Positions 17,329 through 25,269 of a stretch of 56,132 nucleotides of DNA are shown one piece after another. Within the stretch, counting starts at the first letter, position 1. Every line of letters begins with the position of its first letter. Below the pieces are notes generated by a model. It saw nothing but the letters and a program-made list of their open reading frames with translations, had not been told where the DNA came from and did no database searches. The stretch comes from Armatimonadota bacterium (GTDB taxonomy: Bacteria; Armatimonadota; Hebobacteria; CAIYQO01), in assembly GCA_029553475.1 (NCBI GenBank), contig JAKPKV010000034.1:1-56132 (forward strand), written 5' to 3'. Made by a program: the position numbers and the translations under genes.

Positions 17329-19470
17329 TTATGGCGTCAGCGCGATGCGCGAGTCAATGGCGATGGCGCCGGCGGTGCCGGGGAGGGCGATGAGCGGGTT
17401 GATGTCCATCTCGGCGATTTCCGGGAAGTCGGTGACGAGCTGGGAGAGGCGGAGGATGCTCTCGACGATGGCGTCAAGATCCACCGCCTGCTCGCCGCGG
17501 ACGCCGGTGAGGAGTTTCGCGGAGCGGATTTCGCTGATCATCTGGCGGGCGTCCCGCGCGGTGAGCGGGGCGATGCGGAAGGTGACGTCCTTGAGCACTT
17601 CGACGTAAATGCCGCCGAGGCCGAACATGAGCATGGGGCCGAACTGCGGGTCGCGGCTCATGCCGAGGATGGTCTGCTTGCCGGTGGTGACCATCTGCTG
17701 GATATTCACGCCCCAGATCGTCGCCGCGGGCATCTTGCCCGTGATATTGCACAGCATCGCGTCGTAGGCGTCGCGCACGGCCTCCGGCGACGCCAGCCCG
17801 ACCTTCACGCCGCCCACGTCGGACTTATGCAGGATGTCCGGCGAGGCGATCTTCATCACCACCGGGAAGCCGATGCGCGCGGCGAAGGCGACGGCGTCAT
17901 CGGCGGTGGCGCAGAGCTGGCTCTTCGGCAAGGCGAAGCCATAGGCCGCCAGAATGGCGGCGCACTCCACCTCGTTGAGGGCGGTGCGGCCTTCGGCGCG
18001 GCTCTTGGCAAAGGCGGCTGCCACCGCGGCCTTGTCCACCGCGAAGACAGTGGGCGCTTCCGTCGGCAGCGCGCGCCAGGCGGCGTAGTCGGCCATCGCC
18101 TTGAAGGCGGCGACGGCGCGCTCGGGGAACGGGTAGTTCGGCACGTCATGCGCCATGAGGATATCCACGCCGGCCTGCATGAGGGTGCCGCCCATGAAGA
18201 CGCCGAGGATGGGTTTTTCGGTGCCTTCTTCCAACTGCGCCACCACCATCGCGGTCTCCGGGATTTCGGTGGAGGTCTGCGGGGTGACGATATTGAAGAT
18301 GCCGTCAATCTGCGGGTCTTCGAGCAGCGCGCTCAGGGCGAACTCGTACAGGTTGGCTTTCGCATCGCCGAGCACGTCCACCGGGTTATGGAAGTTGCTG
18401 GAGGGCGACATGCGCGTCTTCAGCTTCTCGACAAGCCCCGCGCTGATGGGCGCCAGCTCCAGACCCATTTTCTCAATGGCGTCGGTGCAGAGGATGCCGG
18501 GACCGCCGGCATTCGTCACCACCACCACGCGCTTGCCGCGCGGCAGCGGTTGATTGGCGAACGCGATGGCGTAGTCGAAGAGCTCCTGCACGGTGCGGGC
18601 GCGCAGGACCCCGCATTGCTGGAAGGCGGCGTCGTACGCGCGGTCGGAGCCGGCGAGCGAGCCGGTGTGCGAGGCGGCGGCCTTGGCGCCGGCGGCGGTG
18701 GTGCCGGATTTCACGATGATGACCGGCTTCACGCGCGCCACCTCCTCGGCCACGCGCATGAAGGTCTGGCCGTCGCTGATGGCTTCGAGGTAGGCGACGA
18801 TGGCGCGGATATCCGGGTCGTCTTTCCAGGCGCGCAACAGGTCAATGGAGTTCACGTCGGCCTGGTTGCCGAAGGTGAAAAATTTGTTGAAGCCGATGCC
18901 GGCCTGGGTCGCCCAGTCGAGCACGGCGGTGGCCAGCGCGCCCGACTGCGACAGCAGCCCCAGATGGCCGTTTTTCGGCGTCACCGGGGCGAAGGAGGCG
19001 TTGAGGCCGACGTTGCTGGAGATGATGCCCAGACAGTTGGGGCCGATGACGCGGATGCCGTGCCGTCTGGCGATGGTCATCACCTGCTCTTCCAGGGCTT
19101 TCCCCTCGGCGCCGGTCTCCTTGAAGCCGGCGGAGATGATGACGACCGCGTCAATCCCTTTTTCGCCGCAGCGCTCCATCACCTCCGGGATGAACCTGGC
19201 GGGGATGACGATGACCGCCAGATCCACGTCCCCCGGTACGGCGGAGATGCTGGGGTAGGCTTGGATGCCGAGGATGGCGTCCGCCTTGGGATTCACCGGA
19301 TAGATGGTGCCCTGGAACTGTGCCTCGATCAAGTTCCGCAGGATGTCGTACCCGACCTTGCCGGGCTCGGTCGAGGCGCCGATGACGGCGACCGATTTGG
19401 GTGTGAAGAAGTGTTCAAGCATAGTTCCCGTCGCTTGCTGGGCAGACGCCCCGGAATCCGCCGTGACCAT
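17329..19470 (-). CDS. ADP-forming acetate/acyl-CoA synthetase, fused alpha-beta subunits
   Basis: A 713-residue cytoplasmic enzyme that makes ATP from an acyl-CoA, ADP and phosphate, or runs in reverse. Residues about 20-150 are a CoA-binding Rossmann domain (FFTPKSVAVIGAS). About 160-300 is the succinyl-CoA-ligase-like domain with the phosphohistidine loop SHTGSLAG near 265. About 480-713 is the ATP-grasp half (GFPVVMKIASPDILHKSDVGGVKVG, FGLGGIYVEVLKDVTFRIAPL, EMDINPL). This order is typical of single-chain Acd proteins used for substrate-level phosphorylation in fermenters, or for acyl-CoA/protein acylation roles. ATG 19470 was chosen for GGGGAGGGA at good spacing; the in-frame TTG at 19476 is too close to it. 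A TetR-type palindrome lies 115 nt upstream. Confidence 0.9.
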   Translation of the reverse strand: MVTADSGASAQQATGTMLEHFFTPKSVAVIGASTEPGKVGYDILRNLIEAQFQGTIYPVNPKADAILGIQAYPSISAVPGDVDLAVIVIPARFIPEVMERCGEKGIDAVVIISAGFKETGAEGKALEEQVMTIARRHGIRVIGPNCLGIISSNVGLNASFAPVTPKNGHLGLLSQSGALATAVLDWATQAGIGFNKFFTFGNQADVNSIDLLRAWKDDPDIRAIVAYLEAISDGQTFMRVAEEVARVKPVIIVKSGTTAAGAKAAASHTGSLAGSDRAYDAAFQQCGVLRARTVQELFDYAIAFANQPLPRGKRVVVVTNAGGPGILCTDAIEKMGLELAPISAGLVEKLKTRMSPSSNFHNPVDVLGDAKANLYEFALSALLEDPQIDGIFNIVTPQTSTEIPETAMVVAQLEEGTEKPILGVFMGGTLMQAGVDILMAHDVPNYPFPERAVAAFKAMADYAAWRALPTEAPTVFAVDKAAVAAAFAKSRAEGRTALNEVECAAILAAYGFALPKSQLCATADDAVAFAARIGFPVVMKIASPDILHKSDVGGVKVGLASPEAVRDAYDAMLCNITGKMPAATIWGVNIQQMVTTGKQTILGMSRDPQFGPMLMFGLGGIYVEVLKDVTFRIAPLTARDARQMISEIRSAKLLTGVRGEQAVDLDAIVESILRLSQLVTDFPEIAEMDINPLIALPGTAGAIAIDSRIALTP

Positions 19471-19584
19471 AGTCAAGTCCCTCCCCGAGGCGCGCCCCGG
19501 GCCGGAGTTGGGCTCGGTTCGCTCCTCGCTGAGAATTAGTTATCCGTGAGGTTTCTCCTGCCGCCGGCAGAAAAGATTTCAGTT

Positions 19585-19598
19585 ACTGACCGTTCAGT
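19585..19598. promoter_or_regulatory. TetR-family operator-like palindrome
   Basis: ACTGACCGTTCAGT has arms ACTGA/TCAGT around CCGT, the look of operators bound by TetR-family acyl-CoA regulators. It lies upstream of the acyl-CoA synthetase gene and downstream of the methyltransferase gene. No matching regulator gene is adjacent. Confidence 0.35.
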
Positions 19599-19621
19599 GT
19601 TTCCCCCACACGCCAACGTGC

Positions 19622-19643
19622 CACAGATCAGCGGGGATCTGTG
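19622..19643 (-). terminator. Hairpin downstream of the methyltransferase gene
   Basis: CACAGATC pairs with GATCTGTG (8 bp, 6-nt loop), 34 nt past the leftward stop codon. Confidence 0.45.
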
Positions 19644-19676
19644 ACACGCAAGCGGGCGGGAGCAATGCCACACGGT

Positions 19677-20480
19677 TTATGCGATCAGCCCCTCACGGGC
19701 GGCCGTCAGATATTCCATGCAGTATTCGTCTTGGCCGACCACGGCCAGGGTGGCAGACATCTGGGCCATCACGCCCCGGTCAGTGGGATCAATGATGGCG
19801 CCATCCAGCCCCTCCCAGATGGCCAGGCTCAGGAACGCGCGGTTGAGCAGCGTGCGCTGCGGAAGGCCAAAACTCACGTTGGAGATGCCCGCGCAGAAAT
19901 GGACCTCGGGATACGCGGCGTGGATGAGGCGGATCGCCTTCAGGAATTCCGCCCCCTGCTCCGGCTCGGCGGAGACGCAGCGCACCAGCGGGTCAATATG
20001 CACGCGGCTGTCGGCGATACCGGCGGCGCGCGTGGCGGCAATCAACTGGCCGGCGAACTCACAGCGCTCTTCGGCGGCATTCGGCATGCGCCCGCCGGAG
20101 CCCATGCACAGGCCGATGACCTCGGTGTTGTACTCCACCACCAGCGGGAGCAGCGCCTCGGCGCGGCCTTCTTCCAGCGAGATGGAGTTAATCATCGCCT
20201 TGCGGCCGTCGAGCGCTTCGAGGCCGGCTTTCAGCACGGCGGGGCTGGGGGAGTCCAGCGTGATCGGCAGTTTCGTGGCCGCCTGCACGACGCCGAGGAG
20301 CCAGGTCATATTGTCCAGCTCGGCGTCCGGCGACGAGCCGGCATTGACGTCAATGTAGGTGGCGCCCGCCTCCACCTGCTTCATCACCTCTTCGGTGATG
20401 AAGGCGGCATCACGCGCCTCGGTGGCGGCTTTGACGAATTTGCGCGTGCAGTTGATGCGTTCCGCGACGACGGTGAACAT
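19677..20480 (-). CDS. Methyltetrahydrofolate:corrinoid methyltransferase (AcsE-like)
   Basis: A 267-residue protein with the pterin-binding TIM-barrel fold. Motifs match AcsE/MeTr: AERINCTRKFV at the N-terminus, IDVNAGSSPDAELDNMTWLL, LPITLDSP, KAMINSISLE, VHIDPLVRCVS, CAGISNVSFGLPQR and LLNRAFLSLA. Such enzymes pass the methyl group of CH3-THF to a corrinoid protein in the Wood-Ljungdahl pathway, but close relatives serve demethylation or unknown corrinoid reactions. No corrinoid iron-sulfur protein or CO dehydrogenase gene is in the window, so the pathway stays open. The ATG is preceded by AAAGGAG. Hairpins on both sides make it a separate unit. Confidence 0.82.
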   Translation of the reverse strand: MFTVVAERINCTRKFVKAATEARDAAFITEEVMKQVEAGATYIDVNAGSSPDAELDNMTWLLGVVQAATKLPITLDSPSPAVLKAGLEALDGRKAMINSISLEEGRAEALLPLVVEYNTEVIGLCMGSGGRMPNAAEERCEFAGQLIAATRAAGIADSRVHIDPLVRCVSAEPEQGAEFLKAIRLIHAAYPEVHFCAGISNVSFGLPQRTLLNRAFLSLAIWEGLDGAIIDPTDRGVMAQMSATLAVVGQDEYCMEYLTAAREGLIA

Positions 20481-20604
20481 ACGTGGACTCCTTTACGGAG
20501 GGGTGGGCCGCAGAGGCCGTGAAGAAGATAGCACAAAGTCTCCACGACGTCCAGCCTTCCCGGCCCGCATCGGCGGTCTTTTCGCGAAATTCGTCGCGAA
20601 TGGC

Positions 20605-20639
20605 CCCCGTCCCCCGGCATGCTATGCCGGGGGACGGGG
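20605..20639 (-). terminator. Perfect 16-bp hairpin after the ammonium transporter gene
   Basis: CCCCGTCCCCCGGCAT and ATGCCGGGGGACGGGG pair without mismatch around a 3-nt loop, directly past the leftward stop codon. A second small palindrome (TTCGCGA/TCGCGAA) lies at 20581-20600. No U-tract. Confidence 0.7.
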
Positions 20640-20644
20640 CGCGC

Positions 20645-22057
20645 TCAGGCTTCCGGGCGCGGCTCGGCGACGAAGAGCGCCTGCGCTACCGGGCTGACGT
20701 GCGGGGCGATGGCGCCGGGGACGCCGTGGCCCAGCGCGATATCGCCCAGGTTGTAGCCGGATTCGCCGTGTTCGGCCAGGTCCACGCCGTCGGCTTCGGC
20801 AGCGTCCTTCACGCGCAGGCCCACCAGCTTGTCCACGACCTTGAGGATGACGAAGGTGGCGACGCCGCAGAAGACCACGGCGACCAGGATCGAGAGCGCC
20901 TGGATGCCCACCTGCCCGGCGTTGCCGGCGAGGAGGCCGAACTTCCCGTTCACCGCCGGCACCGCGAAGACACCGGTGAGGAGCGCGCCAATGATGCCGC
21001 CAATGCCGTGCACCCCGAAGGCGTCCAGCGAGTCATCGTAGCCGATCTTGAAGCGAAGGTTCACCGCGCCATAGCAGATCACGCCGGCGAGGAGGCCGAT
21101 GACGATGGAGGCCCACGGCGGCACGAACCCCGCCGCCGGCGTGATGGCGACCAGACCGGCCACCGCGCCGGACGCGGCGCCGAGGACCGTCGGCTTGCCG
21201 TGATGCCGCCATTCCGCGATCACCCACGCCAGCACGGCGGCGGCGGTGGCGGTATTCGTGTTCACCAGGGCGAAGGCCGCCAAGCCGTTCGCCGCCAGGC
21301 CGCTGCCGGCGTTGAAGCCGAACCAGCCAAACCAGAGCAGGCCCGCGCCGAGCACGGTGAGGGGCAGGTTGTGCGGCGGCATCGGATGCTCCGGATAGCC
21401 GCGGCGCTTGCCGAGCATGAGCGCCGCCACCAGCGCGGAGACGCCCGCCGAGATATGCACCACCAGGCCGCCGGCAAAATCCAGCGCGCCGAGCTTGCCC
21501 AGCCAGCCGCCCGCGCCCCACACCCAGTGCGCCAGCGGGTCATACACCAGCGTGGCCCAGAGGATGAGGAACAGCAGGAACGCTTTGAACTTCATGCGCT
21601 CCGCCACCGCGCCGAAGATGAGCGCGGGGGTGATGATGGCGAACATCATCTGGAAGGCCATGAAGAGCAGATGCGGGATGGTGGCCGCATACGGCCCCGG
21701 CTCGCCGCCCACGCCGTTCAGCCCGAGGAAATCCAGCCCGCCGATGACGCCGCCGATGGTGGGACCGAACGCGAGCGTGTAGCCGAACAGCACCCACTGA
21801 AGGCTGATGACCCCCATCGCCATCACGCTCTGCATCATGGTGCCCAGCACGTTCTTGCGGCGGACCATGCCGCCGTAAAACAGCGCCAACCCCGGCGTCA
21901 TCAGCAGCACCAGGGCGGTGGCGATGAGCATCCACGCCGTATCGCCGGCGTCAAGGGTGGGCGCCTGCTCCTGGGCCATCGCCGAGAGAGTCAGTGCGAG
22001 CGCGCCCAGACAGACGACGGCTCGCCGCATATGCGCGTGACGGAACAGTGTACACAT
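20645..22057 (-). CDS. amt: Ammonium transporter (Amt/MEP/Rh family)
   Basis: A 470-residue inner-membrane ammonium channel. A signal peptide (MRRAVVCLGALALTLSAMAQ, after a 9-residue leader) is followed by about eleven membrane helices. Diagnostic motifs: DTAWMLIATALVLLMTPGLALFYGG in two parts, the first pore histidine in GGLVVHISAG, WFGWFGFNAGS, and the second in DSLDAFGVHGIGG. The cytoplasmic tail ends in a charged region (GVDLAEHGESGYNLGD) as in AmtB. Start ATG 22057 follows GGGAGG at 10 nt; ATG 22030 lacks a binding site. No glnK/PII gene is adjacent, unlike the usual amtB-glnK pair. Confidence 0.93.
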   Translation of the reverse strand: MCTLFRHAHMRRAVVCLGALALTLSAMAQEQAPTLDAGDTAWMLIATALVLLMTPGLALFYGGMVRRKNVLGTMMQSVMAMGVISLQWVLFGYTLAFGPTIGGVIGGLDFLGLNGVGGEPGPYAATIPHLLFMAFQMMFAIITPALIFGAVAERMKFKAFLLFLILWATLVYDPLAHWVWGAGGWLGKLGALDFAGGLVVHISAGVSALVAALMLGKRRGYPEHPMPPHNLPLTVLGAGLLWFGWFGFNAGSGLAANGLAAFALVNTNTATAAAVLAWVIAEWRHHGKPTVLGAASGAVAGLVAITPAAGFVPPWASIVIGLLAGVICYGAVNLRFKIGYDDSLDAFGVHGIGGIIGALLTGVFAVPAVNGKFGLLAGNAGQVGIQALSILVAVVFCGVATFVILKVVDKLVGLRVKDAAEADGVDLAEHGESGYNLGDIALGHGVPGAIAPHVSPVAQALFVAEPRPEA

Positions 22058-22261
22058 GGTATCGCAACCTCCCCTGCAGTTCCGCCCCCCATGATCGGTG
22101 AGCGAATATAGGTGCAGCATATCCGCGCCAGATTACGCGTCCGTCACCGCAGATTGCGGCAACGTATCGAAATGTTAATGTTGTGTTTCGGTGAAGAGCC
22201 GGCGAGCGGGATGGGGAGACGCATCTCTGAACTCCTACGCGTGCGCCGCCGTCGCGCCCGC

Positions 22262-22301
22262 CGGCATCACGCGGTGAACGTCGCGGGCACAGGTGATGCC
22301 G
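22262..22301 (-). terminator. Possible terminator of the nucleotidyltransferase gene
   Basis: CGGCATCAC pairs with GTGATGCCG over a 22-nt loop that can fold further, 15 nt past the leftward stop codon. Confidence 0.35.
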
Positions 22302-22315
22302 CTTCGGCGCTGGAC

Positions 22316-23026
22316 TTACGCGGCGTTGCGCCTGTCCAGGCGGTAGGGATTGAGCGGGGAGCGGGCGGCGCGGCCCCAGATCTGGCGCAGGAGGGTGAGG
22401 ACGGCCCATTCGGGGATGGGGCCATCGGCGTCACCGGGGAAGAGCTGGTTTTCCACCTGCGAAGATGGGCTGCCGGCGGGGGCGTGCATCTCGGTCTGCG
22501 CGAAGAGGAAGAAGGCCAGCACCCGCCGAGGGTGCTGCTGCGCCAGGTAGAGGAGATACATCCAGTCGAAATCCCTGCCCTGGCGGGCGATGATGGAGAT
22601 GGCGTCATGCCAGTCCGGCCGGCCCTCGGTGAGGCAGGTGATTTTCCGATAGACGACATCCTCCGGGCCCATCGCCCGGAACGTGACGCCGAACTGCTCG
22701 ACGACGCGCGACCGCAGCATGGTGTCGTCAGTAATGCGCACGCCGCCGCGCACCTCCACGATCAGGTCCACCAGCAGGTCGCCCCACCAGGCCTTGTAGA
22801 GCCAGTTTTTTTCGGTATCGGTGGTGGTGAAGCCCGCCAGCGACAGCGCGTTCATCGCCGCGCGCAGCACTTCGCGATTGAGGAAGAGGTCAAAATCCTT
22901 CGTCCGCCGGTTGCGCCCCCACAGCACCACCGCGGTGCCGCCGCCCACCAGATACGGCACCCCGATGGCGTCCAGCGCGTCACAGGCCTTGTGCAAGATG
23001 ACGAAATCCGCGGCGGTGACTTCCAT
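22316..23026 (-). CDS. Nucleotidyltransferase-fold protein
   Basis: A 236-residue protein of the minimal nucleotidyltransferase class. It opens with a helix, then LVGGGTAVVLWGRNRRTKDFDLFLNR in pieces: the GGG/T loop and the TKDFDLF acid pair are the metal- and NTP-binding signature. Later parts (LLVDLIVEV, KITCLTEGRPDWHDA) resemble DUF6036/AbiEii-like proteins, where some members are toxins of abortive-infection pairs and others are housekeeping. No cognate antitoxin-like gene is adjacent, so toxin function is not supported. ATG 23026 was chosen for the GAGG upstream and because the family begins there; the longer Arg-rich in-frame extension is not convincing. Confidence 0.65.
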   Translation of the reverse strand: MEVTAADFVILHKACDALDAIGVPYLVGGGTAVVLWGRNRRTKDFDLFLNREVLRAAMNALSLAGFTTTDTEKNWLYKAWWGDLLVDLIVEVRGGVRITDDTMLRSRVVEQFGVTFRAMGPEDVVYRKITCLTEGRPDWHDAISIIARQGRDFDWMYLLYLAQQHPRRVLAFFLFAQTEMHAPAGSPSSQVENQLFPGDADGPIPEWAVLTLLRQIWGRAARSPLNPYRLDRRNAA

Positions 23027-23247
23027 GCGACGACCTCGTGCGGAAGGTCTACCCGCGCGGCGCGGCATCCGAACGGGCAGGCGGGGAGGATTGCGCGACA
23101 TGGCGGAGCGGCGCACGGGGGACGCGGCGGTGTTACGAGTGTTGCGCGGGCGCGCGGGTGACCGGCGTGGTGATCCGTCGCTGGATATGCGTGCCCACCG
23201 CGAAGAAATCGCCACCCGCCGCCGCTCCCGCTGGCGTGCTGGCGCGG

Positions 23248-23868
23248 TCACTTCACCCGCGGCAGGTTCAGATTCCAGCGGATGGCGGCGAGGCGAATGA
23301 GGAAGATGCCCAGCGCGCCGATGAGGGCGGCGATGAGCGGGGGCAGGCCGAGACGGACGAGCGCCCACTGGATGGTGATGCCGATGAGGGCGGCGAGGGC
23401 GTAGACTTCCTGGCGCAGCACCAGGGGCACTTCGTTGGCGAGGAGGTCGCGCACCACGCCGCCGCCGATGCCGGTGAGCAGGCCGAAGAGGAGGATGGAG
23501 AGGACGTTGAGGTGAAGGTTGAGCGCGACATTCGCGCCCAAGACGGCGAAAATGGCGAGACCGAGCGCGTCAAAGATTTTCAGCCAGTCCTGATAGCGCG
23601 TGAAAAAGCCCGCGCCCACCGCCGCCAGCAGGCCGCCGATAATCGCCACCGCGAAGTACACCGGCTGATCGAGGCTGGCCGGAAAACGGTCGGCCAGCAA
23701 ATCGCGAATGATGCCGCCGCCCAGCGCGGTGATGGCCGCCAGCACGAGGATGCCGAAGATGTCCATCTCCCGCTGGATAGCCTTCAGCGCGCCGGCGATG
23801 GCGAACGCCGCCACCCCGATGAGCTCCAGCACGAAGAGCGCCGTAACCAGATTCGCCTCGCCGTTCAT
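23248..23868 (-). CDS. TRIC-type cation channel / UPF0126 membrane protein
   Basis: A 206-residue inner-membrane protein made of two tandem repeats of three helices. Each carries the signature GGGIIRDLLA or GGGVVRDLLANEVPLVLR, the pattern of the YicG/TRIC family of trimeric monovalent cation channels. It ends in a short basic tail (RWNLNLPRVK). The ATG 23868 has only a weak binding site; the hydrophobic family N-terminus begins right after it. It lies divergent to dxr with 117 nt between. Confidence 0.85.
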   Translation of the reverse strand: MNGEANLVTALFVLELIGVAAFAIAGALKAIQREMDIFGILVLAAITALGGGIIRDLLADRFPASLDQPVYFAVAIIGGLLAAVGAGFFTRYQDWLKIFDALGLAIFAVLGANVALNLHLNVLSILLFGLLTGIGGGVVRDLLANEVPLVLRQEVYALAALIGITIQWALVRLGLPPLIAALIGALGIFLIRLAAIRWNLNLPRVK

Positions 23869-23985
23869 AGCGTCACTATTCGCGGCAGCGCGGAAATGGC
23901 CTGCCGGGCGCGGCGACAAAAGGGAGTCAGGGTCACAAGCGCGAATATATAGGCAACCGCCGACTCTATTTTCAGGATACCGTGT

Positions 23986-25131
23986 ATGCGCGCACTGACC
24001 GTTCTCGGCTCCACCGGCTCCATCGGCCGGCAGACACTGGACATTGTCGCCGCGTTCCCCGGGCGCTTTCACGTGCGGGCGCTGGCGGCGGGGCGGGATG
24101 TCGCGCGGCTGGCGCAGCAGGTCCGCCAGGTGGGCGCGGAGACGGCGGTGATCGGCGATGCCGCGCGGCTGCCCGAGTTGCGAGCGGCGCTGCGCGGCAC
24201 GGGTACCCGCGCACTGGCGGGGATGGACGGACTGCTGGAAGTCGCGCGCGATCCCGGCGACCTGCTGGTCGCCGCGATGGTGGGCGCGGTGGGGCTGCGC
24301 CCGCTGCTGGCGGCGGTGGAAGCGGGGCGCACGGTGGCGCTGGCGAACAAGGAGCCGTTGGCGGCCGCCGGGGCGCTGGTGATGGCGGCCGCCGCGCGCG
24401 GCGGGGCGACGCTGCTGCCGGTGGACAGCGAGCCGAGCGCCATCTTTCAGTGCCTGCGGGGCCAGCACCGCGCGGGGCTGGCGCGGCTGTGGCTCACCGC
24501 CTCCGGCGGGGCGTTTCGCGACTGCACCGCCGCAGCGCTCGCCCGCGTCACCCCGGCGCAGGCGCTGGCCCACCCCACCTGGACGATGGGGCCGAAGATC
24601 ACCGTGGATTCCGCCACGCTGATGAACAAGGGGCTGGAGGTGATCGAGGCGCACTGGCTTTTTGGGGTGCCGCTGGCGGATATCCACATCGTCATCCACC
24701 CCCAGAGCCTCATCCATTCCCTGGTGGAATTCCGCGACGGCTCGCTGCTGGCGCAGCTCGGCGCGCCCAGCATGCACACGCCCATCCAATATGCCCTCGG
24801 CTATCCGGAGCGCCTGCCGCACGCCTGGGCGCCGCTGAACCTGCTGGAGATGGGCTCCCTCACCTTCGCCGCGCCGGATTTCCGCCGTTTCCCCTGCCCC
24901 GCCCTCGCCCGCGAAGCCGCCCTCGTCGGCGGCACCGCGCCGACCTGCCTGAACGCCGCCAATGAAGCCGCCGTCGCGGCGTTCCTCGACGGCCGCATCG
25001 GGTTCATGGATATCCCGCGCTTGGTGGAGCGCGCGCTGGCCGCCCACGCGCCCAGCGCGACCCCGACGCTGGAGGAGGTGCTGGCGGTGGATGCAGAGAC
25101 GCGGGCGCTGGTGCGGCAGTGGCTGCCGTGA
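23986..25131 (+). CDS. dxr: 1-deoxy-D-xylulose 5-phosphate reductoisomerase
   Basis: A 381-residue NADPH-dependent enzyme of the MEP isoprenoid pathway. Visible motifs: the cofactor loop LGSTGSIGRQTL (7-18), ALANKEPL, the metal and substrate loop LLPVDSEPSAIFQ, LTASGGAFRD, AHPTWTMGPKITVDSATLMNKGLE and QSLIHSLVEFRDGS. The loop normally reads DSEH; here the His is Pro, and the ASGGPF loop has Ala for Pro. The metal ligands Asp and Glu of that loop and the substrate-binding His of the HPTW segment are kept, so activity is likely. Starts with ATG and a weak binding site. Pairs functionally with the polyprenyl synthase at 14158. Confidence 0.94.
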   Translation: MRALTVLGSTGSIGRQTLDIVAAFPGRFHVRALAAGRDVARLAQQVRQVGAETAVIGDAARLPELRAALRGTGTRALAGMDGLLEVARDPGDLLVAAMVGAVGLRPLLAAVEAGRTVALANKEPLAAAGALVMAAAARGGATLLPVDSEPSAIFQCLRGQHRAGLARLWLTASGGAFRDCTAAALARVTPAQALAHPTWTMGPKITVDSATLMNKGLEVIEAHWLFGVPLADIHIVIHPQSLIHSLVEFRDGSLLAQLGAPSMHTPIQYALGYPERLPHAWAPLNLLEMGSLTFAAPDFRRFPCPALAREAALVGGTAPTCLNAANEAAVAAFLDGRIGFMDIPRLVERALAAHAPSATPTLEEVLAVDAETRALVRQWLP

Positions 25132-25269
25132 GCCGGCATTTTTCGCCGCGCCGTGTGATAATCCGCCCCTATCCTGGGTAAGATGAGAGGGGTGTCCCGC
25201 CGGGCGAGGTTCGGCGCGGCACTTCACCGACATCGCACGGCCGCCTGACGCGGCAGGGGGACGATCTGC

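Noticed and set aside
22095-22140. Sigma-54 promoter before the ammonium transporter gene (TGGCGCG ... TGCTGCA)
   Set aside because: The GG and GC elements are not 10 nt apart in any alignment tried.
22316-23026. AbiE-type abortive-infection toxin
   Set aside because: No neighbouring AbiEi-like antitoxin or mobile context; the fold is shared with many other nucleotidyltransferases.
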